From Cellulomonas sp. URHE0023 (GTDB taxonomy: Bacteria > Actinomycetota > Actinomycetes > Actinomycetales > Cellulomonadaceae), in NCBI RefSeq assembly GCF_000688475.1, contig NZ_JIAN01000005.1:1674001-1738000 (forward strand): a DNA stretch of 64,000 nucleotides, read 5' to 3'. The position numbers were made by a program, and so were the translations under genes. Shown here one piece after another: positions 16,188 to 24,342 of this stretch; within the stretch, counting starts at the first letter, position 1; each line of letters starts with the position of its first letter. The notes beneath the pieces are model-generated. The model saw only the letters and a list, made by a program, of their open reading frames with translations. It did no database searches and had not been told where the DNA came from.

Positions 16188-18859
16188 TCGGCCGGCGGCC
16201 CGCGGCGCTGACCCGGCCCCTGCTGGTCCGGGCCGTCGCGCTCGCTGCGGTCCCGTCGATCGCTCTCGCGGCACTTCTCGCCGGACCGACCGCCACGTCG
16301 GCGCAGGCCGCCGACACGGACCCGGTGACCGCGGCGGAGTACGCGCAGACCAAGACGCTGACCCGTGCGCACCTCGAGCCTGACGGGAGCGAGAGCCTCG
16401 TCGACCAGCGCACCGTGACGGTGAGCGTCGACCACACGAACCACCTGCGCGGTCGGCAGAAGATCGGGGTGAGCTGGTCGGGCGCGCATCCGTCAGCCGC
16501 TCGGTCGAGCTCCCCCTACGGCGTCCTCGGGTTCAACTCCCAGGAGTACCCCGTGGTGATCCTGGAGTGCCGTGGCCTCGACGACCCGAGCCTGCCGGCT
16601 GCGCAGCAGCTGAGCCCTGAGACCTGCTGGACGTCGAACGCCTTCCAGCGCACCCAGTCCGCTCCGCCCCCCGTCCGGGCCGACCCGAACGACAGAGCGT
16701 GGGTCCACGACCGGTACGCGGCCGAGAGCGACCGCGCCGCCCAGCAGCTCCTGCCCGGGTGGCCGGCGGAATGCAACGCCCAGGCCGCCGGTGGTGTCGA
16801 CCACCTCGTGCCGTTCATCGACGCCAAGGGCAAGGTGTGGCCGGCGTGCGACACGGCGACGATGCCGGCGGACGCGTCAGGTGAAGGGGGTGCGCTGCCG
16901 CCCGCGGAGGTCGCGGTGTACACGGCACCGGACGGCACGGGGAACTGGCAGTTCGAGGTGCGCTCGACCCAGGAGACGGAGTCGTTGGGCTGCTCGTCGT
17001 CGGTGCGGTGCTCGCTCGTGGTCATCCCGATCATGGGAATCAGCTGCGAGGGCACGAACGCCGGGTGCCGGGCCTCGGGCACGTCGATGCCGGGATCGAC
17101 CTGGGACAAGCAGACCGACCCGACCGTCGGGGCCAACCTGTGGTGGTCGGAGTCCAACTGGCGCGGCCGGTTCTCCGTGCCGCTGACGTTCGGCCTGACC
17201 GCCGACGCGTGCGACGTGCTCGACTCGCGGCCTCCGGTGGACTTCTGGGGCTCGGAGCTGATCGCCCAGGCGTCGCTGCAGTGGGCGCCTGCGTACTGCC
17301 TGCGCGCGGACCGGTTCAAGTTCCGGGGCAACGCGAAGTCGGAGTCCTCCTCCGTGCGGCTCGTGGACTCCGGGCAGGGCGTGGCGGCGTTCGTGTCCTA
17401 CCCGGCAGCCGCCGCCAAGAAGCAGCTCGCGTACGCGCCGGTCGCGGTGACGGGGTTCGGCATCTCGTTCGTCGTCGACCAGCCGGACAACACGGGCGAG
17501 CGGACTGAGCTCAAGCTGACCGCACGGCTGCTGGCCAAGCTGCTCAGCCAGTCCTACCGCGTGATCCTCGGTTCACCGGGACATCCCGGCATGCAGGACA
17601 ACCCGCAGTCGCTCAACCGTGACCCCGAGTTCAAGGAGCTCAACCCCGGCCTGAGCGAGACGGCGACGGAGGCACGCGCCACCCTGCTGTCGTTGTCCGA
17701 GAGTGCGGACACCATGCGGGCGCTGACCTCCTACATCGCGGCCGACGCCGACGCGATGGCGTTCCTGCACGGGACGCCCGACCCGTGGGGCATGGTGGTC
17801 AACCCGGACTTCCAGTCCTCGGTCGATGCCAACGGCCTGGTGCACGGCCTCCAGCTGCCGCTCGACGAGTGGCCGCTGCTCGACACCTGGGTCCTCCCGT
17901 CGCAGAGCTGCATGAAGAAGATCACGACGCCCTACTACTCCCTGATCGCTGCACCCGTGAACAGCCTGCGAAAGATCGCCACCGCGATGATCGACGCGTG
18001 GCCCAACGCGCAGACGAAGTGCACGGACCTCCCGGACCTGCCCGTCAAGGTCAGCCGCGGTGACCCCCAGAACTACGGTTCGCGGTTCATGCTCGGCGTG
18101 GTCTCGCTCGGTGACGCCGAGCGGTACGGCCTGCATCTCGCGTCCCTGCAGACGGCCGGCACCGGGACCGGTGCGACGTTCGTCGCGCCCGACAACGCGA
18201 GCATGGCCGCGGCCGTCGCCGGTGCGACGAGCGCCGGTCCGGCGCAGGCGTTCACGCTCGACGCGGCGACGCTCCCGGACGACGCCTACCCCGGCACGAT
18301 GATCGTTCAGGCAGCGGTCCCGACGACCGGGCTGTCGAGCGCTGACGCCGGCCACGTCGCACAGTTCGTCACGACGGCCACCACGGAGGGCCAGGTCCCC
18401 GGACCCGGGAACGGCCAGCTGCCGGAGGGGTTCCTGCCGATCACGGAGTTCGGAGCGACCGCGAAGCTCTTCGCGGCCGCGCAGGCCTCCGCGGCCGTCA
18501 TCGCCGCGCAGAAGGGGATCCCGGCGAGCACCCCGACCACAGCGACGAGCACGGGTACCACGACCACCTCCTCCACCCTGTCGCCGGGAGCGTCGACGGG
18601 GGACGCCGCCGCTGTCGGGTCGGTGACGGGGACCGGGGACCCGAGCGAGCTGGGTGGTGCGGACATGGTGACGGTCGACGGAGAGCCCGCGCCGAGCGCG
18701 CCGGCGAGCGCCCGCACGACGGCGTCCGGTGTCGCGACGCCGGCGACGCCGGTGTCGGCCGCCCGGATCGCCATCCCGGTGGCCGCCGGGGTCGGACTGT
18801 GCGGAGCGCTCGCCCTCCCGTTCGCCTTCGGCCTCGGAGCGCGGAGGCCAGGACCGTGA
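16184..18859 (+). CDS. large Cys-rich exoprotein with C-terminal membrane anchor, remotely PstS-like
   Basis: An 891-residue protein with a signal peptide (AVALAAVPSIALAALLAG, cleavage near AQA-ADTDP), a long ectodomain and a C-terminal hydrophobic helix (IPVAAGVGLCGALALPFAF) followed by a short Arg tail. The ectodomain has more than ten cysteines (pairs such as GCSSSVRCS and SCEGTNAGCR), suggesting disulfides. The segment LTARLLAKLLSQSYR resembles the PstS helix around LAKIFSG, and the gene order supports a substrate-binding-protein relative, but I cannot find the SGT phosphate motif. Function unknown; probably a surface subunit of the Pst-like system. Overlaps both neighbours by four bases. 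Confidence 0.75.
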   Translation: MIGRRPAALTRPLLVRAVALAAVPSIALAALLAGPTATSAQAADTDPVTAAEYAQTKTLTRAHLEPDGSESLVDQRTVTVSVDHTNHLRGRQKIGVSWSGAHPSAARSSSPYGVLGFNSQEYPVVILECRGLDDPSLPAAQQLSPETCWTSNAFQRTQSAPPPVRADPNDRAWVHDRYAAESDRAAQQLLPGWPAECNAQAAGGVDHLVPFIDAKGKVWPACDTATMPADASGEGGALPPAEVAVYTAPDGTGNWQFEVRSTQETESLGCSSSVRCSLVVIPIMGISCEGTNAGCRASGTSMPGSTWDKQTDPTVGANLWWSESNWRGRFSVPLTFGLTADACDVLDSRPPVDFWGSELIAQASLQWAPAYCLRADRFKFRGNAKSESSSVRLVDSGQGVAAFVSYPAAAAKKQLAYAPVAVTGFGISFVVDQPDNTGERTELKLTARLLAKLLSQSYRVILGSPGHPGMQDNPQSLNRDPEFKELNPGLSETATEARATLLSLSESADTMRALTSYIAADADAMAFLHGTPDPWGMVVNPDFQSSVDANGLVHGLQLPLDEWPLLDTWVLPSQSCMKKITTPYYSLIAAPVNSLRKIATAMIDAWPNAQTKCTDLPDLPVKVSRGDPQNYGSRFMLGVVSLGDAERYGLHLASLQTAGTGTGATFVAPDNASMAAAVAGATSAGPAQAFTLDAATLPDDAYPGTMIVQAAVPTTGLSSADAGHVAQFVTTATTEGQVPGPGNGQLPEGFLPITEFGATAKLFAAAQASAAVIAAQKGIPASTPTTATSTGTTTTSSTLSPGASTGDAAAVGSVTGTGDPSELGGADMVTVDGEPAPSAPASARTTASGVATPATPVSAARIAIPVAAGVGLCGALALPFAFGLGARRPGP

Positions 18860-19821
18860 CCGCGACGCTGGAGAACCCGTACGCGCCGCCCAGCGACGAG
18901 CGTGTCCAGGCGGGACCGCCGCGGGGCTGGAAGCCGCCGAAGGGGCTGCGTCCGCGGGAGCCGCGTAGTGCACGCCTGCCGTTCACCGACGGTGCCCGGG
19001 CGCTGCAGATCGCGCTGGTCACCGCGGTGGCGCTCGTCGTCGGCGTGTTCGCGTACCTCGCGGTGCTGACGCCGCTGCAGGAGGCGCGCGCGCAGCGGGA
19101 GCTCGGCTCGCAGCTGCGTCAGGAGCTCGCGGCGCAGACGGCTCCGATCGGTGGCGTGATCGATCCCGGCACCCCCGTGCTGCTGCTCGAGATCCCGACC
19201 CTGGGCCTGCGCCAGGTGGTGGTCGAAGGAACGGCCGCGCAGGACCTGATGTCCGGCCCTGGGCACCGTCGCGACACGCCTCTGCCCGGACAACGGGGCG
19301 TCTCCCTCGTGTACGGCCGGTCCGGCGCGTACGGCGGCCCGTTCAAGGCGGTCCCCACCCTGAAGAAGGGCGACGGGATCATCGTGACGAACGGTCAGGG
19401 TGAGTTCACGTACCGCGTCGACGGGGTCCGGTACGCCGGCGACCCGTTCCCGGCGCCGCCGGCCGCCGACGGGTCGAGGCTGACCCTGGTCACGGGTGAG
19501 GGCCCGGGCGGCTCGGCCGGCACGCTCCTGCCCGTGCGGGTGGCGTACGTCGACGCGACGCTCGTCGGTAAGGCGGCCGTCGCGCCACCGGGTCGTGCCG
19601 GCGGGGTACCCGAGTCCGAGAAGGCGATGCAGGTGGACCCCTCCGTGTGGCCGATCGTCGTGCTCGCGCTGCAGCTGCTGCTCCTCGTGGTCCTGGTGAC
19701 CGCGTTCCTCGTCCGGAAGCTGCCTGGTCGGGCGGTGTGGGTGCTGGCCGTCCCGGTCGTGGTCGCGGCGGCGTGGGTCGTGGGGGACACCTCGGCCCGG
19801 CTGCTGCCCAATCTCCTCTAG
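18856..19821 (+). CDS. sortase-fold membrane protein lacking catalytic residues (pseudo-sortase)
   Basis: A 321-residue protein: cytoplasmic N-terminus, membrane helix (LQIALVTAVALVVGVFAYL), sortase-like ectodomain (about residues 90-235), then two more helices at the C-terminus. Family landmarks are clear: LLLEIPTLGLRQVVVEG, LMSGPGHRRDTPLPGQRG, and AYGGPF. However, where active sortases have the catalytic His of GHR, this has YGRS (Arg155); where they have TLxTC, this has TLVTG (Gly214); the downstream catalytic Arg is not recognisable; and the whole protein contains no cysteine. It should therefore not be a transpeptidase. GTG start overlaps the preceding stop. Possibly a scaffold or binding module for the surface proteins around it. 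Confidence 0.82.
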   Translation: MTATLENPYAPPSDERVQAGPPRGWKPPKGLRPREPRSARLPFTDGARALQIALVTAVALVVGVFAYLAVLTPLQEARAQRELGSQLRQELAAQTAPIGGVIDPGTPVLLLEIPTLGLRQVVVEGTAAQDLMSGPGHRRDTPLPGQRGVSLVYGRSGAYGGPFKAVPTLKKGDGIIVTNGQGEFTYRVDGVRYAGDPFPAPPAADGSRLTLVTGEGPGGSAGTLLPVRVAYVDATLVGKAAVAPPGRAGGVPESEKAMQVDPSVWPIVVLALQLLLLVVLVTAFLVRKLPGRAVWVLAVPVVVAAAWVVGDTSARLLPNLL

Positions 19822-19866
19822 GCACGTCGCGAGCGTCGTCCCTCGGTGACGAGCCGGCAGTCCTGC

Positions 19867-19899
19867 GTTCACAGAAGACGCACAGCCCGTTCGCCCGGT
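19867..19899 (+). promoter_or_regulatory. PHO-box-like repeats upstream of small PBP-like gene
   Basis: GTTCACAGAAG begins at 19867 and GTTCGCCCGGT at 19889, exactly 22 bases (two 11-bp turns) apart with a degenerate middle unit. The spacing and the GTTC(A/G)C core match actinobacterial PHO boxes. It lies about 70 bases before the start codon. Assigned by eye. Confidence 0.35.
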
Positions 19900-19968
19900 A
19901 TCGGGAGGTTGAGTCACGGGCCGGCGTCGCCGGTCCGGACAGTCGATCTCACGAAGGGTGCTTCTCCA

Positions 19969-20997
19969 GTGAAGCGTTCGACGATCTCGGCCATGGTGGC
20001 CACCGTTCTCCTCGGAGCGCTGGGTGTGGCCTCGGCCACGTCCGCCTCCGCCGACCCGAGCGCCCAGGGGCGCGACATCGTCGGTGTCGGGTCCGACACG
20101 ACGCAGTACGCACTCAACTACCTGGCCGACGGTGCCCTCGTGGGTGCGTCCGCGCGTGCAGGCTTCAACGCCGCGTCCAACTCGCGCATCGTCTCCTACG
20201 ACGCACAGCTCGACGGTGTGGCTGCCGGCGTCGTCACCCAGATCCAGGTCAAGACCGGTACGGCCCTCATCAACCGCCCGAACGGCTCCGGTGCCGGCAA
20301 GGCGCTGCTGTTCGGCGGCAACAACAACCCCAACATCAACTTCGCGCGCGCCTCGAGCACGCTCAACGCCGCGGAGATCGCCGGCAACCTCCGTCAGGTG
20401 CCGTTCGCGGTCGACGGGCTCAAGCTGGCCGTGCGCGCTGCGGGCACCAACGCCCCGACCATCATCACCGGCGCTGACCTGGTCAACATCTACAACGGCA
20501 CCTACGCGAACTGGAGCCAGGTCCCGGCCGGCGCCGCCCAGGGCAAGAGCGGCGTGATCGTCCCGCAGATCCCGCAGTCGGGCTCGGGCACGTACACCAC
20601 CTTCATCGCCCAGCTCACGAGCCTCAACGGCGGGACCCCCGTCGTCCTGGCGCCGACCGTCGTCACGGTGCAGGAGCACGACGCTGCCCCCATCGCGGCC
20701 AACGCCAACGCTGTCGCGCCCTTCTCGACCGGCCGCGCGGCCTCCGAGCCCACCGTCGCCCTCGTCTCCGGCACGGGTTCCTACAGCTTCCAGCGGGCGC
20801 TGTACAACGTCGTCCGCGCCGCCGACCTGGGTACGCCCTGGTTCACCAACATCTTCGGCCCGGACGGTTTCATCTGCTCCGGTGGCGGTAAGGCCCTCAT
20901 CGGCAAGGCCGGCTTCCAGCAGCTCGCCGGCGAGATCGACGGCGGCGCCTGCGGCGTGGCCGGTACCGCAGCGGTGACCAACTTCACGCTCTCCTGA
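19969..20997 (+). CDS. secreted PstS-like substrate-binding protein without membrane anchor
   Basis: A 342-residue protein with a signal peptide (MVATVLLGALGVASATSASA-DPSAQ) and a PBP type 2 domain. PstS-type motifs include GVGSDTTQYALNYL near the mature N-terminus, DLVNIYNGTYANWSQVP, and QIPQSGSGTYTTFIAQL, matching the SGSGT phosphate-site signature. There is no lipobox and no C-terminal helix, so it should be released or held by partners. The GTG start is set by a GAAGGG site about a dozen bases upstream. It stands between the pseudo-sortase gene and the first Ig/WxL-like gene, followed by a strong hairpin. Confidence 0.8.
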   Translation: MKRSTISAMVATVLLGALGVASATSASADPSAQGRDIVGVGSDTTQYALNYLADGALVGASARAGFNAASNSRIVSYDAQLDGVAAGVVTQIQVKTGTALINRPNGSGAGKALLFGGNNNPNINFARASSTLNAAEIAGNLRQVPFAVDGLKLAVRAAGTNAPTIITGADLVNIYNGTYANWSQVPAGAAQGKSGVIVPQIPQSGSGTYTTFIAQLTSLNGGTPVVLAPTVVTVQEHDAAPIAANANAVAPFSTGRAASEPTVALVSGTGSYSFQRALYNVVRAADLGTPWFTNIFGPDGFICSGGGKALIGKAGFQQLAGEIDGGACGVAGTAAVTNFTLS

Positions 20998-21003
20998 TGC
21001 CCG

Positions 21004-21041
21004 CGTGATGCCGGCGCACGGCGACGTGCGCCGGCATCACG
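21004..21041 (+). terminator. 16-bp hairpin after the PBP-like gene
   Basis: Arms 21004-21019 and 21026-21041 are perfectly complementary (CGTGATGCCGGCGCAC and its inverse) around the loop GGCGAC. There is no T-run, as is common for actinobacterial terminators. It separates the PBP-like gene from the downstream Ig/WxL-like gene and may act as a terminator or mRNA stabiliser. Confidence 0.7.
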
Positions 21042-21047
21042 AGTACC

Positions 21048-21075
21048 GCACGGACCAGCACGGACCAGCACGGAC
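21048..21075 (+). repeat. short direct repeats (10-bp unit, about 2.5 copies)
   Basis: CGGACCAGCA occurs at 21051-21060 and 21061-21070 and partially at 21071-21075, preceded by GCA. The array lies between a hairpin and the start of the next gene, in the region expected to hold its promoter. Could be an operator or a replication-slippage product. Confidence 0.6.
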
Positions 21076-21117
21076 ATCCATCCCAGCTCGTTCCTGTCCC
21101 GAAAGGACACTCTTCCC

Positions 21118-22848
21118 ATGCGCGTCAAGAAGATCGTGGCCGGCGTCATCGCCGCCACCCTCGTAGGTGGGGCCGGCGCTGTCGCCCTGGCCACCTCCGC
21201 CTCGGCCGCCGACTTCGGCCCGACCCTTCCCGGTCCCATCTACTGGTTCAGCGCACCGTCGACGGGTCTGTCCGACCCGGCGCTCGTCGGCACCCAGGTC
21301 AACGGCTCGCTGCAGCCGGACTCGGTCGCCCGCCCGTGGCAGACGCTGGCACTCGGCGCGAACTGCCCCGCGGGGACCCTGTCGATCCAGCCCTACGTGC
21401 ACATCCCGGCGCCCGGTCCCGCGATCGACTGGGACGCTGTGTCGATGGCCGCTGCGGTCAGCACCCAGGACGCGTCGGGTCGCTTCTACGACTCGGACCC
21501 GACCCAGCTGGCCGACCGGATGAACAAGCCGCAGATCCGCGCGTACGCCACGGCGCAGGGCGGCACCGCCACCCTCCCGTACATCGTCGTGTGCCAGGGC
21601 ACGGCCGGCGCGCCGCTCGGTAACTTCACCACACCGCTGACCGTGACCGTCACGGCGGCGACGCCCACCACCGCGATGACGTACTCCATCCCGACGGCGG
21701 CGCTGCCCAAGATCGCCAGCACCACGACCCTGGCCGCAACGCCCACCACGGTCGAGTCCGGTTCGCCGGTCGCCCTGTCCGCGACGGTCTCGCCCGCCGC
21801 CGCGACCGGCTCGGTCGAGTTCTTCGCCGGTGCCACCTCGCTCGGTCTGGGCACCATCGCCGGCGGGGTCGCCACCCTGTCGACCTCGGCCATCCCGGTC
21901 GGCGCCGCCAACGCGATCACCGCCGTCTACGCGGGCAACGCCGCGTACGACCCGTCCACGTCGGCCCCGGTGAACGTCGCGGTGACGGCCGTGGCCGCTC
22001 GGGACACCACCACCACGCTGGCCGTCTCGCCCACCTCGGGCCCGGCCTACTCCGCCGTGAGCTTCGCCACGACGGTCACGGCCGCCACCGGCCTGCCGAA
22101 CGGCACCGTGTCGTTCTACAACGGTGCGGCCCTCCTCGGCTCCGTGCCCTGCGTCGGCGGCGTCGTCCCGAGCTTCACGACGAACGCTCTCGGTGCCGGC
22201 GCTGCGTCGCTGACCGCCCAGTTCGTGGGCACGGCCCCGTACAACAACTCGACGTCCGCCGCTGTGTCCGCGACCTACGAGCTGCAGGGTGCCGTCGACC
22301 TGCAGTCGGTCGACGTCCAGATCCCGGTCGGCGCGATCACCATCACCACGCCGTACCACGCGGAGATCCCGGCCACGCCCACCACGCCGGCGATCCCGGC
22401 GACGACGCTGCACCTGGGCCAGGCGCTGCTGGACACGACCGACTCGACGTTCTCGGCCTCGGCGCCGTTCGAGGACATCGTCATCACGGACACGCGTGCC
22501 GCGACCACCGGCTTCACCGCCAAGGTCGTCTCGGGTCCGTTCACCAACGGTGTCAACACGTTCGGTGGCCAGTACGCCGGTCTGTGGAACGTCGCCGCAC
22601 ACCAGGTGCTCGGCAACGCGCTGCAGGCGGCCGACGTGGCCGTCTCGCAGAACCCGGCGCCCAGCGTCGCGACCGTCCTGGCGACGGACGGCCTCGGCGT
22701 GGCGAAGACCTTCGCCACCTACGCGGGCGGCGTCGGCGGCCCGAAGAACGGCTCGGTCACGCTCAACGGGACGTTCGGTGTCGACGAGGTCCCCTCGTCG
22801 GTGCAGCAGGGCACGTACACGGCGACGGTGACCTTCACGGCCATCTGA
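21118..22848 (+). CDS. secreted Ig-like repeat protein with C-terminal WxL-like domain (A)
   Basis: A 576-residue exported protein with signal peptide (IVAGVIAATLVGGAGAVALAT, cleavage near ASA-ADFG). Residues about 31-195 are a domain shared almost unchanged with the product of the gene at 24343; it has two conserved cysteines (NCPAG, VVCQG). Two bacterial Ig-like domains follow (about 200-293 and 295-388). The last ~185 residues resemble WxL cell-wall-binding domains: DIVITDTRAATTGFTAKV plus the terminal strand GTYTATVTFTAI, though the Trp of WxL is replaced by Phe. A DUF916-like gene follows, as in Firmicute WxL loci. Probably a surface-attached adhesin or structural protein. Confidence 0.75.
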   Translation: MRVKKIVAGVIAATLVGGAGAVALATSASAADFGPTLPGPIYWFSAPSTGLSDPALVGTQVNGSLQPDSVARPWQTLALGANCPAGTLSIQPYVHIPAPGPAIDWDAVSMAAAVSTQDASGRFYDSDPTQLADRMNKPQIRAYATAQGGTATLPYIVVCQGTAGAPLGNFTTPLTVTVTAATPTTAMTYSIPTAALPKIASTTTLAATPTTVESGSPVALSATVSPAAATGSVEFFAGATSLGLGTIAGGVATLSTSAIPVGAANAITAVYAGNAAYDPSTSAPVNVAVTAVAARDTTTTLAVSPTSGPAYSAVSFATTVTAATGLPNGTVSFYNGAALLGSVPCVGGVVPSFTTNALGAGAASLTAQFVGTAPYNNSTSAAVSATYELQGAVDLQSVDVQIPVGAITITTPYHAEIPATPTTPAIPATTLHLGQALLDTTDSTFSASAPFEDIVITDTRAATTGFTAKVVSGPFTNGVNTFGGQYAGLWNVAAHQVLGNALQAADVAVSQNPAPSVATVLATDGLGVAKTFATYAGGVGGPKNGSVTLNGTFGVDEVPSSVQQGTYTATVTFTAI

Positions 22849-22888
22849 TCACCTGATCGACACCGTCCCGGCCCAGGCCGACGACGGA

Positions 22889-22920
22889 GAGGGGCGGGGC
22901 GCTCAGGCGCCCCGCCCCTC
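22889..22920 (+). terminator. 14-bp GC-rich hairpin after Ig/WxL-like gene A
   Basis: Arms GAGGGGCGGGGCGC (22889-22902) and its exact inverse (22907-22920) around the loop TCAG. It lies 40 bases after the stop codon and is a convincing factor-independent-type terminator without a T-run. Confidence 0.8.
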
Positions 22921-22953
22921 GCGTCGTCTCGCGGCGACCGAGTCGGGTCAGGC

Positions 22954-22975
22954 GTTCACCGCACGTTCGTCCGTC
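22954..22975 (+). promoter_or_regulatory. PHO-box-like tandem repeat upstream of DUF916-like gene A
   Basis: Two adjacent 11-bp units, GTTCACCGCAC (22954-22964) and GTTCGTCCGTC (22965-22975). The core and spacing match the PHO box seen before pstS at 62254. It lies about 100 bases before the start codon and just after a terminator, so it could drive a new transcript. Confidence 0.45.
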
Positions 22976-23073
22976 GTGCGTTGTCGCCATCCGCGGCCGT
23001 GCGCGAGGGTTCCGGCGGGCGTGCAGACTCCAGCGCGCCTCGCGCCCTTCGGACGACCCCGGGAACCCCACTC

Positions 23074-24213
23074 ATGCTGCAATCCGCCCGCCGCCTGCTC
23101 TCTGGCGCGCTCGCCGTGGCCGCCCTGCTGACCACGCTGGCGCTGCCCGCAGCGGCTGCAGACGAGCCTGCCCCCACCCAGGGCGCATCGGACGCCGATG
23201 CGACGACGACCCCGAAAGAGCGAGTGACGTTCGGCGTCGCACCGGCTGGTCCGCAGAGGCCGGACCAGCGGCCCTACCTGGCGTACACCGTCGCGCCGGG
23301 GTCGGTGATCCGGGACAACATCGCGGTGATCAACCAGGCGGACCACGCGCTCGAGCTCGACGTCTACCCGAGCGACGTCGAGCCGGGCTCCGAAGGCGGC
23401 CTCGAGGTGCCCGCCCGGGCCGTGGTGCCGGTCGGCGCGGGGTCCTGGGTGAGCTCCGACGTCGCGCACGTCCAGGCTCCTGCTCAGACGGCGCAGGACG
23501 GCTTCGGCTTCGTGGTCGTGCCGTTCACGGTGACGATCCCGACGAACGCGGAGCCGGGTGACCACGTCGCGGCGGTCGTCGCCGCACTGACCGCCAAGGG
23601 GGAGGCCGGTGCAGGGACCCCGGCGCTCGATCTCGAGCAGCGGGTGGCCGCACGGCTGTACATCACCGTCGACGGCGCCCTCGCACCTGGCCTCGTGATC
23701 AAGAACCTCGGAGCGTCCTTCGAGCCCGGTGGCCTCGTCTCGGCCGGGTCGGTCAAGGTCGCGTACACGCTCGAGAACACGGGCAACGTCCGGATGAAGG
23801 TCTCGCCGACCGTCCGGGTCGTCGGGCCGTTCGGGCTGCTCCCACGGAGCGCCGACGGCGAACGGATAGGCGAGCTGCTGCCCGGCGGCGAGGTGGACCA
23901 GACCGTGACCGTCTCGGACGTCTGGCCGCTCGTCCGGCTCACGACGACCGTGACGGCCGTGGCGGAGGCTCCGACAGGCGGTACGGACCCGGGCATCGAC
24001 CCTGTGGGCTCCAGCACGTCCACGTGGGCCTGGCCGTGGCTTCTGGTGGGACTGGCCGCCCTGCTGATCCTCCTGGCTGCATGGCGGGCCGTGCGCAGCC
24101 GTCGCCGTCGCCGTCGTTCGACGTCACCGGGGCCCGACTCGCGTCGCGGCCGACGCGGCGCGCCGGCCCCCGCGGCGCCCGTCGCACCGCGGGACCCGGC
24201 GTCGGTCGGCTGA
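23074..24213 (+). CDS. DUF916-like (WxL-interacting-type) membrane protein A
   Basis: A 379-residue protein: signal peptide (LLSGALAVAALLTTLALP), ectodomain, a single membrane helix near residues 320-340 (WAWPWLLVGLAALLILLAAW) and a strongly basic cytoplasmic tail with RSRRRRRRS. The ectodomain has DUF916 features: PGSVIRDNIAVINQADHALELDVYPSDV, PFTVTIPTNAEPGDHVAAVV and YTLENTGNVRMKVSPTVRVVGPFG. In Gram-positive WxL loci such proteins bind both peptidoglycan and their partner WxL protein. Lies between two WxL-like secreted protein genes; preferred partner unknown. Confidence 0.78.
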   Translation: MLQSARRLLSGALAVAALLTTLALPAAAADEPAPTQGASDADATTTPKERVTFGVAPAGPQRPDQRPYLAYTVAPGSVIRDNIAVINQADHALELDVYPSDVEPGSEGGLEVPARAVVPVGAGSWVSSDVAHVQAPAQTAQDGFGFVVVPFTVTIPTNAEPGDHVAAVVAALTAKGEAGAGTPALDLEQRVAARLYITVDGALAPGLVIKNLGASFEPGGLVSAGSVKVAYTLENTGNVRMKVSPTVRVVGPFGLLPRSADGERIGELLPGGEVDQTVTVSDVWPLVRLTTTVTAVAEAPTGGTDPGIDPVGSSTSTWAWPWLLVGLAALLILLAAWRAVRSRRRRRRSTSPGPDSRRGRRGAPAPAAPVAPRDPASVG

Positions 24214-24270
24214 GCCCCGGACTCGCGCGGGCGCGCCGGTCGTCCCTCGGTCGCCTGCCAGGGGCCGAGC

Positions 24271-24281
24271 GTTCACCTGCG
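24271..24281 (+). promoter_or_regulatory. single PHO-like half-unit upstream of Ig/WxL-like gene B
   Basis: GTTCACCTGCG lies 62 bases before the next start codon. No second unit follows at 11 bp, so it is only suggestive, listed because it recurs at the same kind of position elsewhere in the cluster. Confidence 0.2.
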
Positions 24282-24342
24282 CCCAGCAGGCTCGGCCCCA
24301 GACCGTGCGCGACCGCGCCGGCCCTGAGACGAAGGATCCTCG

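Noticed and set aside
14466..18859. LPxTG-type sorting signals in the anchored exoproteins
   Set aside because: C-terminal helices and basic tails exist, but no LPxTG-like pentapeptide at the right place; consistent with the local sortase homologue being inactive.
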